A stretch of 33,625 nt of DNA from Nocardioides sp. GTDB taxonomy: Bacteria > Actinomycetota > Actinomycetes > Propionibacteriales > Nocardioidaceae. The stretch spans positions 1 to 33,625 of the forward strand of contig JAOPXM010000083.1 in the NCBI GenBank assembly GCA_025965125.1, in the 5' to 3' direction. A model generated the notes under the pieces. The model was not told the origin of the DNA. It worked only from the letters and a program-made list of their open reading frames with translations, and made no database searches. A program made the translations under genes and the position numbers. Of this stretch, positions 14,858-22,822 are shown one piece after another. The first letter of the stretch is position 1. Every line of letters begins with the position of its first letter.

Positions 14858-15571
14858 ATGCCAGCCAGCGAACGCCGCGGTGCCGCCCGGACAGCCGTGG
14901 TGTGGGACGCACTGCTCCCGGTGCTGGACACCCACCCGAGTGGTGACGTCGTGGACATCGGCGGCGGCACCGGTGGGTTCGCGGTCCGGGTCGCCGAGCG
15001 CGGTCACCGGGTCTCGGTCGTCGATCCCAGCCCCGACGCGCTGGCCTCCCTCGCCCGCCGGGCCCGCGAGCTCGGGGTGGAGGTCACCGGCCAGCAGGGC
15101 GACCTCTCGACCCTGCTCGACGTCACCGGACCGGACAGCGCCGACGTGGTGCTCTGCCACGGCGTCCTCGAGGTCGTCGACGACCCGGGTGCCGCGCTCG
15201 CGACGATCCGCCAGGTGCTGCGACCCGGTGGTTCGCTCAGCCTGCTGGTCGCCCAGCGGAACGCCGCGGTCATCGCCCGCGCGATGGCCGGCCACTTCGC
15301 CCAGGCGCTCACCATGCTCGACGAGGCCGCGGCCCCCTCTGGTCGATCCGGCCGCCGGTTCACCCATGACGAGATCACCGCGCTCCTGGCCGATGCGGGC
15401 TTCGAGCTCACCTCGGTGCACGGCGTCCGGGTGTTCGCCGACCTGGTCCCCGGCTCCCTGCTGGACCTCGAGCCCGGCGCCACCGCCGCCCTCGTCGAGC
15501 TCGAGCAGGCCGTCGCCGGGCGTCTCGAGTACCTCCCGCTCGCCACGCAGCTGCACCTGCTCGCGCGCTGA
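14858..15571 (+). CDS. SAM-dependent methyltransferase, class I
   Basis: A 237-residue protein with a Rossmann-type methyltransferase domain: motif I DVVDIGGGTGGFAVRVAE (near 30-47), acidic residue at the end of strand 2 in SVVDPSPDAL, motif near GDLSTL, and post-motif ADVVLCHGVLEVVDDP, then LRPGGSLSLLV. These match ubiquinone/menaquinone-biosynthesis-like (UbiE/SmtA) methyltransferases of actinobacteria. The frame is open upstream into dnaE, but ATG 14858 gives the natural N-terminus and has a -10 element 7 nt upstream. The dinB gene starts 15 nt after its stop. The substrate is unknown, and a role in DNA repair is suggested only by position. Confidence 0.85.
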   Translation: MPASERRGAARTAVVWDALLPVLDTHPSGDVVDIGGGTGGFAVRVAERGHRVSVVDPSPDALASLARRARELGVEVTGQQGDLSTLLDVTGPDSADVVLCHGVLEVVDDPGAALATIRQVLRPGGSLSLLVAQRNAAVIARAMAGHFAQALTMLDEAAAPSGRSGRRFTHDEITALLADAGFELTSVHGVRVFADLVPGSLLDLEPGATAALVELEQAVAGRLEYLPLATQLHLLAR

Positions 15572-15586
15572 CCTCCGGAGCGCGGT

Positions 15587-16786
15587 GTGAGAGCCGACAA
15601 GTCGGCGCTCACACCGATCCTGCACGTCGACATGGACGCCTTCTACGCCTCGGTGGCCATCCGCGACCGACCGGAGCTCCAGGACGTCCCGGTGATCGTG
15701 GGGGGTGGCTACCGCGGGGTGGTGCTGTCGGCCAACTACCACGCACGCCACCACGGCGTACGCTCCGGGATGCCTTCGACCCGGGCGCGGCGGCTGTGCC
15801 CGCAGGCGGTGGTGGTGGCCCCCGACTACGACGTCTTCGGGGTCGTGTCGTCGGCGGTGATGGAGAACTTTCGCAAGGTCACACCGCTGGTCGAGGTGCT
15901 CTCGCTGGACGAGGCGTTCCTCGACGTCCGCGGCTCGACCCGGCGGCTGGGGTCGCCGCTCGAGATCGCCGAGCAGCTGCGCGCGACCATCCACGACGAG
16001 CAGGGCGTCACCTGCTCGGTGGGAGTCGCGGCCTCGGTGTCGGTGGCCAAGCTGGCCAGCCGGCGCGCGAAGCCCGATGGCGTGATCGTGGTTCCTCCCG
16101 ACGAGATCACCTCGTTCCTGCACCCGCTCGACGTCGGGGAGCTCTACGGCGTCGGCGAGAAGACCCGGGCGATGCTGCACCGGCTCGGGCTGGTCCGGGT
16201 CGGCGACGTCGCCCACACCCCGCTGCGCATCCTCCAGCGTGCGGTCGGCGCCGGCCTCGGCAGTCACCTGCACGAGCTGGCATGGGGCACCGACCGACGC
16301 GAGATCACGCCACGCAGCGCGCCGGCGTTCGGGGGTGGCGATCCCGACAAGTCGATGGGCGCCCAGGAGACCTTCGGCCGCGACATCGACGACCGGGAGG
16401 TGATCCTGCGCGAGGTTCTCAAGCTGACCGCGAAGGTCGCCGGGCGGATGCGGGTCGCGGGCGTGGCCGGCCGGACGGTCTCGATCACCGTGCGGTTCGC
16501 CGACTTCACCACGATCACCCGCTCCCGCACGATGCCGGAGGCGACCGACGTGACCCAGGAGATCTACCGGACCGCCACCCGGCTCTACGACGCCCTCGGG
16601 CTGCAGCGGGCCAGGCTGCGACTGGTGGGGGTGCGCGTCGAGGGGCTGGTGCCGCGCGGCACGGTGCACCGGCAGGCACTTCTCGGTGAACGCGAGCACG
16701 GCTGGCCGGACGCGGACCGCGCGGTGGACCGGGCGACGCTACGCTTCGGCGCGGCCGCCGTACGTCCGGCGAGCCTGCTCTCCTGA
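15587..16786 (+). CDS. dinB: DNA polymerase IV (Y-family translesion polymerase)
   Basis: A 399-residue Y-family polymerase. Catalytic residues are intact: Asp15 in HVDMDAFYASVA, and Asp108-Glu109 in LSLDEAFLDV. Tyr20 is at the steric-gate position. The segment ANYHARHHGVRSGMP and the thumb HhH region VGELYGVGEKTRAMLHRLG are typical, and the little-finger domain extends to about 365. It copies past damaged bases with low fidelity. GTG 15587 has CGGAG 7 nt upstream. It lies 15 nt after the methyltransferase gene. Because the active site is intact it is a DinB and not the catalytically dead ImuB that usually partners actinobacterial DnaE2. No LexA box is seen directly upstream, so SOS control would need read-through from 10078. 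Confidence 0.95.
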   Translation: MRADKSALTPILHVDMDAFYASVAIRDRPELQDVPVIVGGGYRGVVLSANYHARHHGVRSGMPSTRARRLCPQAVVVAPDYDVFGVVSSAVMENFRKVTPLVEVLSLDEAFLDVRGSTRRLGSPLEIAEQLRATIHDEQGVTCSVGVAASVSVAKLASRRAKPDGVIVVPPDEITSFLHPLDVGELYGVGEKTRAMLHRLGLVRVGDVAHTPLRILQRAVGAGLGSHLHELAWGTDRREITPRSAPAFGGGDPDKSMGAQETFGRDIDDREVILREVLKLTAKVAGRMRVAGVAGRTVSITVRFADFTTITRSRTMPEATDVTQEIYRTATRLYDALGLQRARLRLVGVRVEGLVPRGTVHRQALLGEREHGWPDADRAVDRATLRFGAAAVRPASLLS

Positions 16787-16896
16787 CAGTTGCGTGACGA
16801 AATTCCCGATCGCGCCTACCGTGGAGGGGAGCGCCTGCCTAGACTTGGGTCACGCCAGGGCTGGGGAACCACTGGCCAGAACTTGTTGGAGGAACG

Positions 16897-17346
16897 GTGC
16901 CACTCTCCGAAGAGGAGTTGCGACTGCTCGAACAAATGGAGCGCGCCCTCGTCGAGGAGGACCCCAAGTTCGCCTCCACCCTGCGTGGCACTTCGATGCG
17001 TCAGTCCGCCCGCCGCCGCGCGATCTTCGCCGGCGTCTGCTTCACCACCGGCATCGCGGTCCTGATGGCCGGGGCGATCACCGAGCTCTGGGCCGTCGGC
17101 GTCGTGGGCTTCGTCATCATGTTGGCCTCCGCCTATGTCGCCATCACTGCGATCAGGGGCCAGCAGGCCGCCGCGTCCGGGTCATCGGAGCAGCGGCCCT
17201 CGAGCCACCCGGCCCGCGGCTTCACCGTCATCGAGGGCGGTCGCGCCGCCCGGACCCGTCGTCCCCGCCGCGTTTCCACCGGCTCCTTCATGGAGCGGAT
17301 GGAAGAGCGCTGGCGACGTCGCCGCGAGGGCAACGGCGGCTTCTGA
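16897..17346 (+). CDS. DUF3040 family membrane protein (Rv2169c-like)
   Basis: A 149-residue protein starting PLSEEELRLLEQMERAL, the DUF3040 signature, followed by EEDPKFASTLRG. Two adjacent membrane segments lie near 45-65 (FAGVCFTTGIAVLMAGAI) and 67-87 (WAVGVVGFVIMLASAYVAI), then a long basic cytosolic tail ending EERWRRRREGNGGF. GTG 16897 is fixed by GGAGGA 3-8 nt upstream. The protein occupies the position of M. tuberculosis Rv2169c. A TAGACT element (16840-16845) upstream may be its -10, without a clear -35. Function unknown; the fixed position beside the mra cluster suggests a link to the envelope. Confidence 0.9.
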   Translation: MPLSEEELRLLEQMERALVEEDPKFASTLRGTSMRQSARRRAIFAGVCFTTGIAVLMAGAITELWAVGVVGFVIMLASAYVAITAIRGQQAAASGSSEQRPSSHPARGFTVIEGGRAARTRRPRRVSTGSFMERMEERWRRRREGNGGF

Positions 17347-17387
17347 CCCCCTCGCCGAGCTCAGCTTCGACGGGCCGTGACTGACAG

Positions 17388-17405
17388 GTCGGCGGGTCAG
17401 CCGAC
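17388..17405. terminator. Inverted repeat between convergent DUF3040 and tgpA-like genes
   Basis: GTCGGC (17388-17393) and GCCGAC (17400-17405) pair around a 6-nt loop that contains the tgpA-like stop codon (17397-17399). It is a candidate shared terminator for the two convergent transcripts; no U-tract. Confidence 0.35.
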
Positions 17406-19787
17406 GTGGTCGACAACGCCGCCGAAGCGGGTCTCGACCGTGGCGCCGGAGCGGCGCAACTTCAACCGCGGCCGGGTCACGGCCGAGCGGGGCCACCAGA
17501 TCGCGGCGCGCCGGGCACCCCGGGAGGCACCGCCCTCGAGCGCGGCCACGCAGGTCATCACCTCGGCCCGCAGGGAGCCGGCCCCGGCGGACTGCTCACG
17601 TGAGTAGCGCAGCATCTCCAGCGCGCGCACGATCCGGTCGAGGGCAACGACGGCATCCGGTGCCAGCTGGGCACCGTGGGGCGGGCGTTCGGGGGTGTAG
17701 TCGTCGACCGGCCGGCCGAACGACTCGACGAGGCGGTCCCGGGTGTCGCGCGGCGACCGGGCCTCCGGCCACGGCACCCGCAGGTCGAGAGCGCTCGCCC
17801 GGAGCTCGGCCCACGCGTCCTCCGGGCCGCCGTTCAACCGACGTTCGCGGCGACGACGGCGCATCATGCGCGGCAGCAGCAGCCCGCCCAGAACCAGGGC
17901 CGACCCCCCGACGCCGCCGAGGGTCAGGCGCCACGGGAAGCTCGAGCTGGACCCGCTGCCGTTGGTCTTGTCGGCAGCATTCGGCGCCGGGGTCTTCGAG
18001 TCCCGGATCGGGTTCGGCCCCTTGCTCGGGTCATCGCTGACCTGCCCGCTGGGGCCCCCCGTGGGGTTGACGACGGAGACAGGGTGATCGGTGTAGTCCG
18101 GGACGCCACTGGCCCGCCCGGCAGGGGTGGGCTCGAAGCGCACCCATCCGGAACCCTGGAAGTAGAGCTCTGGCCACGCGTGCAGGTCGTGCGAGCTGTA
18201 CTCCCAGTGGTCGCGGCCCAGCGACTGCGGCTCGAGGAAGCCCACGGCCACCCGGGCCGGGATGCCGAGCATCCGTGCCATCACTGCCATCGCCGAAGCG
18301 AACTGCTCGCAGTAACCGGTCCGGCCACCCGCGGCGTCGGACAGGAACGCCACGAGGGCGTCGGTGCCGTTGCCGGCGGACACGCTCGTGTCGTAGGTGA
18401 AGCCGCCGTCCTCGCGGAACCACTGCTGGAGGGCGACTGCCTTCTCGAAGCGGGTCGGGGCGTTCCGGGTCACCTCGATGGCCAGGTTGCGGACGAACGG
18501 CGAGATGCCCGCGGGAAGGTCCGTGAACTCCGGCGAGAGGAGGCCGGCCGACGAGGGAGCGCGCGCCAGGTCATCTGCGGACAGGTCCAGCTGGACACCC
18601 GTCATCGAGTAGCTCAGGCCAGCCGTGCTGAGGTTGTCCGCACTGGCAATGAAGTCCATGGTCGCGGTGTCGTAGCGCCAGTCTCCCTCGGCCAGGATGC
18701 TGGTGATGGGTGCCTGGGTCGGCAGCCAGGTGGAGTCGAACGAGCCGTTGATCAGCAGGTTGTAGTTGTACGACGAGCGGTTGATCGTCGACGCGACGCC
18801 GACGAGCGCCGGCATCTCACCGTCGGCCAGGTTGTTGGTCGGCACGTCCCGGTCGCCCGAGCTCCACTCGCTGTCGTTGAAGCGGTTCAGCACCGCAACC
18901 CTGAGATAGCTCGGGTGTGGGTCGTTGGTGCTCATCTCGATGAGCGGGATGTCCTTCTCCTGCACCAGGTCGCGCTTGAGGTCGGTCATCGGGTTGGCAA
19001 GGTGGATGTCGTTGTCCCCGCCCGGCCCCTTTCCGATGTCGAAGAGGTGCACGCTCATCGTCGGGATCAGCAGCGGCACGAAGACCGCCAGCGCGGTCGC
19101 GACCCCGCCGATGGCACCAGCGCTGGCCCGGACGGCGCCGGTGCGGACACCGAACGCCGTGGGGTCGGCTGTCTCCGGGTCGACACCGAGCGGGCGGCCC
19201 CACCGGGCCACCTGTTCGTTCTCGTGCAGGTAGAGCATGGCCATGAAGCCGGCGGCGGTGAGGCCGAAGACCCACCACGACAGGCCGGTGCCCAGCAGGC
19301 TGACCGGGACGCTGTAGACCGTGAGCAGCGGCAGCCCGGCGAGCGGAATCCGGCGCAGCGTGCACGTGAGCACGTCGACGAGAAGCAGACAGGCCCAGCC
19401 ACCCGCGATGAGCAACGGGTGGACGCCGGGCGCGTTGCGGGGCACCGGAGGGGCATAGCGGTTGGAGGTGTCGACGGCGTCCTGGAACGCGGTGACCAGG
19501 TCCTGCCAGGCCGAACCCACCGGGATCGGCGACCCGCAGATCATCAGGCTGACCAGCATTGCGGAGAGCAGGACCTGCACGGCGACCACGGCGCCCCCGG
19601 GCAGCCGCCACCACCTGGCCAGCGCGCCGGAGCAGGCGATGACGGCACCGATGACGAGCAGCGGTCCGAGGTACTGAGCCGACTCGAGGGTGAAGCCGCG
19701 CCACGACAGCATGGCCACCCACGTGGTGCCGGCCGCGACCAGCGCCAAAGCGAACGTCGCGCCGAGGCTGCCCCGGGCGCGGTTCAC
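17397..19787 (-). CDS. Membrane transglutaminase-like protein (TgpA family, with DUF4129)
   Basis: A 796-residue protein. The N-terminus (1-245) contains about seven hydrophobic segments (TgpA N-terminal domain). An extracytoplasmic region follows with a transglutaminase-core domain at about 440-560: catalytic Cys493 in GYCEQFASAMAVMARMLGIP, His536 in SHDLHAWPE, and third residue Glu552 in WVRFEPTP where many members have Asp. A second membrane helix lies near 620-640, then RRRRRER and a cytosolic DUF4129-like tail. GTG 19787 overlaps the DUF58 stop by 4 nt (GTGA), so translation is coupled. TgpA-DUF58-MoxR triples recur in bacteria, and the MoxR ATPase is thought to remodel or activate the partners. 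The substrate is unknown; proximity to the mra cluster suggests a wall-associated role. Confidence 0.9.
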   Translation of the reverse strand: MNRARGSLGATFALALVAAGTTWVAMLSWRGFTLESAQYLGPLLVIGAVIACSGALARWWRLPGGAVVAVQVLLSAMLVSLMICGSPIPVGSAWQDLVTAFQDAVDTSNRYAPPVPRNAPGVHPLLIAGGWACLLLVDVLTCTLRRIPLAGLPLLTVYSVPVSLLGTGLSWWVFGLTAAGFMAMLYLHENEQVARWGRPLGVDPETADPTAFGVRTGAVRASAGAIGGVATALAVFVPLLIPTMSVHLFDIGKGPGGDNDIHLANPMTDLKRDLVQEKDIPLIEMSTNDPHPSYLRVAVLNRFNDSEWSSGDRDVPTNNLADGEMPALVGVASTINRSSYNYNLLINGSFDSTWLPTQAPITSILAEGDWRYDTATMDFIASADNLSTAGLSYSMTGVQLDLSADDLARAPSSAGLLSPEFTDLPAGISPFVRNLAIEVTRNAPTRFEKAVALQQWFREDGGFTYDTSVSAGNGTDALVAFLSDAAGGRTGYCEQFASAMAVMARMLGIPARVAVGFLEPQSLGRDHWEYSSHDLHAWPELYFQGSGWVRFEPTPAGRASGVPDYTDHPVSVVNPTGGPSGQVSDDPSKGPNPIRDSKTPAPNAADKTNGSGSSSSFPWRLTLGGVGGSALVLGGLLLPRMMRRRRRERRLNGGPEDAWAELRASALDLRVPWPEARSPRDTRDRLVESFGRPVDDYTPERPPHGAQLAPDAVVALDRIVRALEMLRYSREQSAGAGSLRAEVMTCVAALEGGASRGARRAAIWWPRSAVTRPRLKLRRSGATVETRFGGVVDHVG

Positions 19788-21070
19788 AGCGCAACCTCGT
19801 CACGACGGGGCGCGTCGGGTCCCCGGTTGCGGGAGCTCTGGGTGTGCGAGCGGCCCAGTTCCTGCCACACCACGTCCAGCCTGTCGCGCGGTTGAAGGGT
19901 TACGGCGCGCCAGCCCTGCTGGGCAAGGACGGGCGTACCGCCACCGTTGCCACCGGTGGGGGACACCCAGGCATCCACGTCGAGCGCGATCGCGAGCGCG
20001 GACCCGGTGTGGTGCTGCATCCGGCGGAGGACGGGCACGTCCACCGGTTCGATCGCCCCCAGGACTGCGACCGTCAGGCCGCCGTGGCCGTGCTCGGTGA
20101 GCCAACCGGTGTCGATCGACACCGAGGAGAGCGCCTGCACCACGGCCAGGGCCTCCAGGAGAGGGCCGGTGTTCAGGTCGGCGTTGCGGAAGTGCCACGC
20201 GCTGGTGGCGTCCTCGCCGGTAGCGGTGACGAGACGCACGGTGAAACCCCGATGGCTGAGATGTACGGCGATCGAGGCGGCCGCCGACACTGCTGCCTCG
20301 AGCGAGGAGGCGATGCCCTGGCCGCGGTGGGAGCGGGTCCGGTTGTCCAGGAAGAGAGTGGCGCGCGACTGCCAGGGCTGCTCCTCGCGACGGACCATGA
20401 GCTCCCCCATCCGGGCCGAGCTCCGCCAGTGCACGCGCCGCAGGTCGTCACCGCGGCGGTACTCCCGCACGGTCACGTCCTCGGCGCTGCCGATCGCGAA
20501 GGCCCGCGGCCGGTTGTCGCCGGACCCGGTCCAGGCACCGCCGAGCGGGATGTTCGGCAGCGGCACGGTGCGCGGCGTGACAACCAGCGGAACCGTCGTC
20601 CGAAACGCGCGGCCGAGCTCCACGAGCCCGAACGGGTCGCTGACCCGCACCGACATCGGGCCGATGTCGAACTTGCCCCGCACGTCGGAACGCACCTGGT
20701 AGGTGACATGCCGGCGCCAGCCGTGACCGATCCCTTCGAGCACGAAGCGCGGACGGGTGCCGAGCACGTAGGGCACGTGGTCCTCGAGCAGCAGCACGCC
20801 ACTGGGCGTGCGTCCCTCGTTGGTGAGCGACAGGTTGACCCGGGACGGTTGGCCGGCGGACACCAGCTGAGGGGTGACGGTGCGGACCAGGGCGAGCCGG
20901 TATCGGCTCCGCCCGATGAAGGCCGCCGTGACCAGCGGCAGCGCCAGGACGAGCACGCCGACCCGGGTCAGGGCCGGCTGGCCGAGCACGATCGCGCACA
21001 CGATCGCGGTGACGCCTGCGGCGATGAACGCCCGTCCGCGAACCGTCAGTCCGGCCAGTGCCTCTCGCAT
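19784..21070 (-). CDS. DUF58 family protein (VWA-like, membrane-anchored)
   Basis: A 428-residue protein with two N-terminal membrane helices (about 11-30 and 35-52), then a beta-rich stretch (VRTVTPQLVSAGQPSRVNLSL) and the DUF58 core EYRRGDDLRRVHWRSSARMGELMVRREE around 205-235. DUF58 proteins have a von Willebrand-like fold and work with MoxR ATPases. The start ATG 21070 lies 15 nt after the moxR stop; no Shine-Dalgarno is seen, although a GTCTGCAGAC palindrome lies between. The stop overlaps the next start. Role unknown beyond the MoxR partnership. Confidence 0.9.
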   Translation of the reverse strand: MREALAGLTVRGRAFIAAGVTAIVCAIVLGQPALTRVGVLVLALPLVTAAFIGRSRYRLALVRTVTPQLVSAGQPSRVNLSLTNEGRTPSGVLLLEDHVPYVLGTRPRFVLEGIGHGWRRHVTYQVRSDVRGKFDIGPMSVRVSDPFGLVELGRAFRTTVPLVVTPRTVPLPNIPLGGAWTGSGDNRPRAFAIGSAEDVTVREYRRGDDLRRVHWRSSARMGELMVRREEQPWQSRATLFLDNRTRSHRGQGIASSLEAAVSAAASIAVHLSHRGFTVRLVTATGEDATSAWHFRNADLNTGPLLEALAVVQALSSVSIDTGWLTEHGHGGLTVAVLGAIEPVDVPVLRRMQHHTGSALAIALDVDAWVSPTGGNGGGTPVLAQQGWRAVTLQPRDRLDVVWQELGRSHTQSSRNRGPDAPRRDEVAL

Positions 21071-21085
21071 GTCAGGTCTGCAGAC

Positions 21086-22081
21086 TCAGCTGCGCGAACC
21101 CTCGGGCACCGGAACGCCGGCGAGGATCCCCTCGAGGATGGCGGTGGTCGAGCGGCCGCTCATGGCCGCCTCGACACTGGGCAGCAGCCGGTGCGCCAGG
21201 ACCGGTCGAGCGAGCAGGAGCACGTCGTCGGGAAGGACGTAGTCGCGCCCCTGGATCGCGGCGTACGCCTTGGTGGCTCGGATCAGGTGCAGGGTCGCGC
21301 GCGGTGAGGCGCCCAGGCTGAGGTCGTCGGTACGCCGGGTCGCACCGGTGAGGGCCACCGTGTAGCGCTGCACGGCCTCCGAGACGTAGACCTGCGTGAC
21401 GATTCCGATCAGCTTGCGGATCTCGGCGGCGTCGGTGACCGGCTCCAGGTCGTCGAGGGGGTTGGAACCGGTGTGGGTGTTGATCATCGCGATCTCGGCT
21501 GCCTCGACGGGGTAGCCGACCGACACGCGCGCCATGAAGCGGTCCCGCTGGGCCTCGGGGAGAGCGTAGGTGCCCTCCATCTCGATCGGGTTCTGGGTAG
21601 CAATGACCATGAACGGCGAGTCGAGCTGGTACGTCGCGTTGTCGACGGTGACCTGTCGCTCCTCCATGCACTCGAGCAGCGCGGACTGGGTCTTCGGTGA
21701 CGCGCGGTTGATCTCGTCACCGACCACGATGTTGGCGAAGACCCCGCCCGGGCGGAACTCGAACTCGCGGGTGTTCTGGTTGAAGATCGACACCCCGGTC
21801 ACGTCCGACGGCAGCAGGTCGGGCGTGAACTGGATCCGGCGGACCGAGCAGTCGATGCTCCGAGCGAGCGCCTTGCTCAGCATCGTCTTGCCGACGCCCG
21901 GCACGTCTTCGAGCAGCAGGTGTCCCTCGGCGAGCAGCACGACGAGGCTCGACGAGATGACGTCGGGCTTGCCCTCGATCACCCGCTCGATGTTGGTGCG
22001 GACCCGGCTCACGACCCGAGCCAAGGTCTCGAGGTCGGCTCCTCCAGCAGTCGAAGTGCTCAACGTCCGGTCCTTCCCCAT
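21086..22081 (-). CDS. moxR: MoxR-family AAA+ ATPase
   Basis: A protein of up to 331 residues: Walker A in DVPGVGKTMLSKALA, Walker B in VVGDEINRASPKTQSALLECMEE, sensor 1 region ATQNPIEMEGTYALPEAQRDRF, and the C-terminal lid with sensor 2 SLGASPRATLHLIRATKAYA. MoxR ATPases act as chaperones for VWA/DUF58 partners, here encoded just downstream. Start choice: ATG 22081 is directly abutted by GGAGG, which leaves no spacer. A TTG at 22063 (sixth codon after it) has GGAAGGA with an ideal 7-nt spacer, so the protein may begin with STSTAGGADLETLA. An in-frame stop lies upstream of the ATG. It is the first gene of a three-gene operon divergent from mraZ. Confidence 0.93.
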   Translation of the reverse strand: MGKDRTLSTSTAGGADLETLARVVSRVRTNIERVIEGKPDVISSSLVVLLAEGHLLLEDVPGVGKTMLSKALARSIDCSVRRIQFTPDLLPSDVTGVSIFNQNTREFEFRPGGVFANIVVGDEINRASPKTQSALLECMEERQVTVDNATYQLDSPFMVIATQNPIEMEGTYALPEAQRDRFMARVSVGYPVEAAEIAMINTHTGSNPLDDLEPVTDAAEIRKLIGIVTQVYVSEAVQRYTVALTGATRRTDDLSLGASPRATLHLIRATKAYAAIQGRDYVLPDDVLLLARPVLAHRLLPSVEAAMSGRSTTAILEGILAGVPVPEGSRS

Positions 22082-22247
22082 CCTCCGTCGCCTGGCCGTC
22101 CAGGTCCTCTGTCAACCGTAGGGCGTCCCGGCAACTTACGCGCGGTCAACCTCACTGCATCCGACTCCCGCGGTCACGGTTTGGTTGCGGAACCTCCTCG
22201 TTGCCATGCACCAGGCGCCCGCGATCCGTGCCGGAAACACCCGGAAT

Positions 22248-22291
22248 GTGGTTGACGGTGGAGGGAAGTGGAGTAAAGTGGGGCGCAGTGG
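22248..22291 (+). repeat. MraZ operator: five GTGG repeats at exact 10-bp period
   Basis: GTGG begins at 22248, 22258, 22268, 22278 and 22288, each exactly 10 bp apart; three of the five read GTGGAG. MraZ binds tandem GTGG/TGGG-type repeats with helical phasing upstream of its own operon. Here the repeats overlap the -35 and -10 elements, which fits autorepression of the mra cluster. Confidence 0.85.
22252..22279 (+). promoter_or_regulatory. mra cluster promoter
   Basis: TTGACG (22252-22257) and TAAAGT (22274-22279) are separated by 16 nt, the best sigma-70-type promoter in the window. Transcription would start near 22286 and give a 5' leader of about 30 nt with the AGGAGG of mraZ (22305-22310). 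Confidence 0.75.
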
Positions 22292-22316
22292 AGGAACGGA
22301 CCGCAGGAGGTGCCTG

Positions 22317-22745
22317 ATGTTCTTCATGGGCACCTACACCCCCAAGCTCGACGAGAAGGGGCGGCTCTTCCTCCCGGCCAAGTTCAGGGACCGACTCGCA
22401 GAAGGGCTCGTGGTGACCCAAGGTCAGGAGAAGTGCCTGGTCGTGTGGCCCGAGGACGTCTTCCTGCAGGAGGCCGCCCGAGCCCAGGCGACGCCGATGA
22501 CATCGCGGGGTGCTCGTGACTACGCCCGGGTGCTCTTCGCCGGCGCCGAGGAGGGCACCCCCGACAAGCAGGGCCGGATCAGCATCGCTCCGCCGCTGCG
22601 CGAGTACGCCGCGCTCCAGCGCGACGTCGTGGTCATCGGCGTGATGGACCGCATCGAGATCTGGGACCCGGCCCGATGGCAGGAGTACTCCACGGCGGCC
22701 CAGGAGAAGTTCGCGGAGCTCGACGAGGAACCCGGCACGGCTTAG
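22317..22745 (+). CDS. mraZ: Transcriptional regulator MraZ
   Basis: A 142-residue protein with two SpoVT/AbrB-like halves, each with the DxxGR core: DEKGRLFLPAKFRDRL (about 12-27) and DKQGRISIAPPLREYA (about 87-102). MraZ forms a ring-shaped oligomer that binds phased repeats and controls the division and cell-wall cluster. ATG 22317 has a textbook AGGAGG 6 nt upstream. The frame is open further upstream, but that part is the promoter. The N-terminus MFFMGTYTPKLDEKGRL matches mycobacterial MraZ closely. It is divergent from moxR (235 bp) and followed by a 208-bp structured gap before the next gene. Confidence 0.97.
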   Translation: MFFMGTYTPKLDEKGRLFLPAKFRDRLAEGLVVTQGQEKCLVVWPEDVFLQEAARAQATPMTSRGARDYARVLFAGAEEGTPDKQGRISIAPPLREYAALQRDVVVIGVMDRIEIWDPARWQEYSTAAQEKFAELDEEPGTA

Positions 22746-22755
22746 GAAGCGCCCG

Positions 22756-22783
22756 CTCCACCCCGCTCCACCGACAACTCCAC
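22756..22783 (-). repeat. Inverted second cluster of GTGGAG repeats after mraZ
   Basis: On the minus strand GTGGAG occurs three times, at plus-strand positions 22756-22761, 22766-22771 and 22778-22783 (spacing 10 and 12 bp). It is the same hexamer as in the mraZ operator, in opposite orientation, beginning 10 bp after the mraZ stop. It could be a second MraZ site. Confidence 0.5.
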
Positions 22784-22822
22784 AACGGAATCCGCAGGAC
22801 GAGGCCCATGCCCGTTCCCTCC

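Noticed and set aside
11362..14970. Long open frame of about 1200 residues on the minus strand
   Set aside because: It is antisense to dnaE, made open by high GC in third positions; Arg/Gly/His-rich composition, no family motifs.
14837..16699. Minus-strand open frame of 620 residues
   Set aside because: Antisense to the methyltransferase and dinB, both confidently identified.
17676..19895. Plus-strand open frame of 739 residues
   Set aside because: Antisense shadow of the TgpA-family gene, which has clear motifs and helices.
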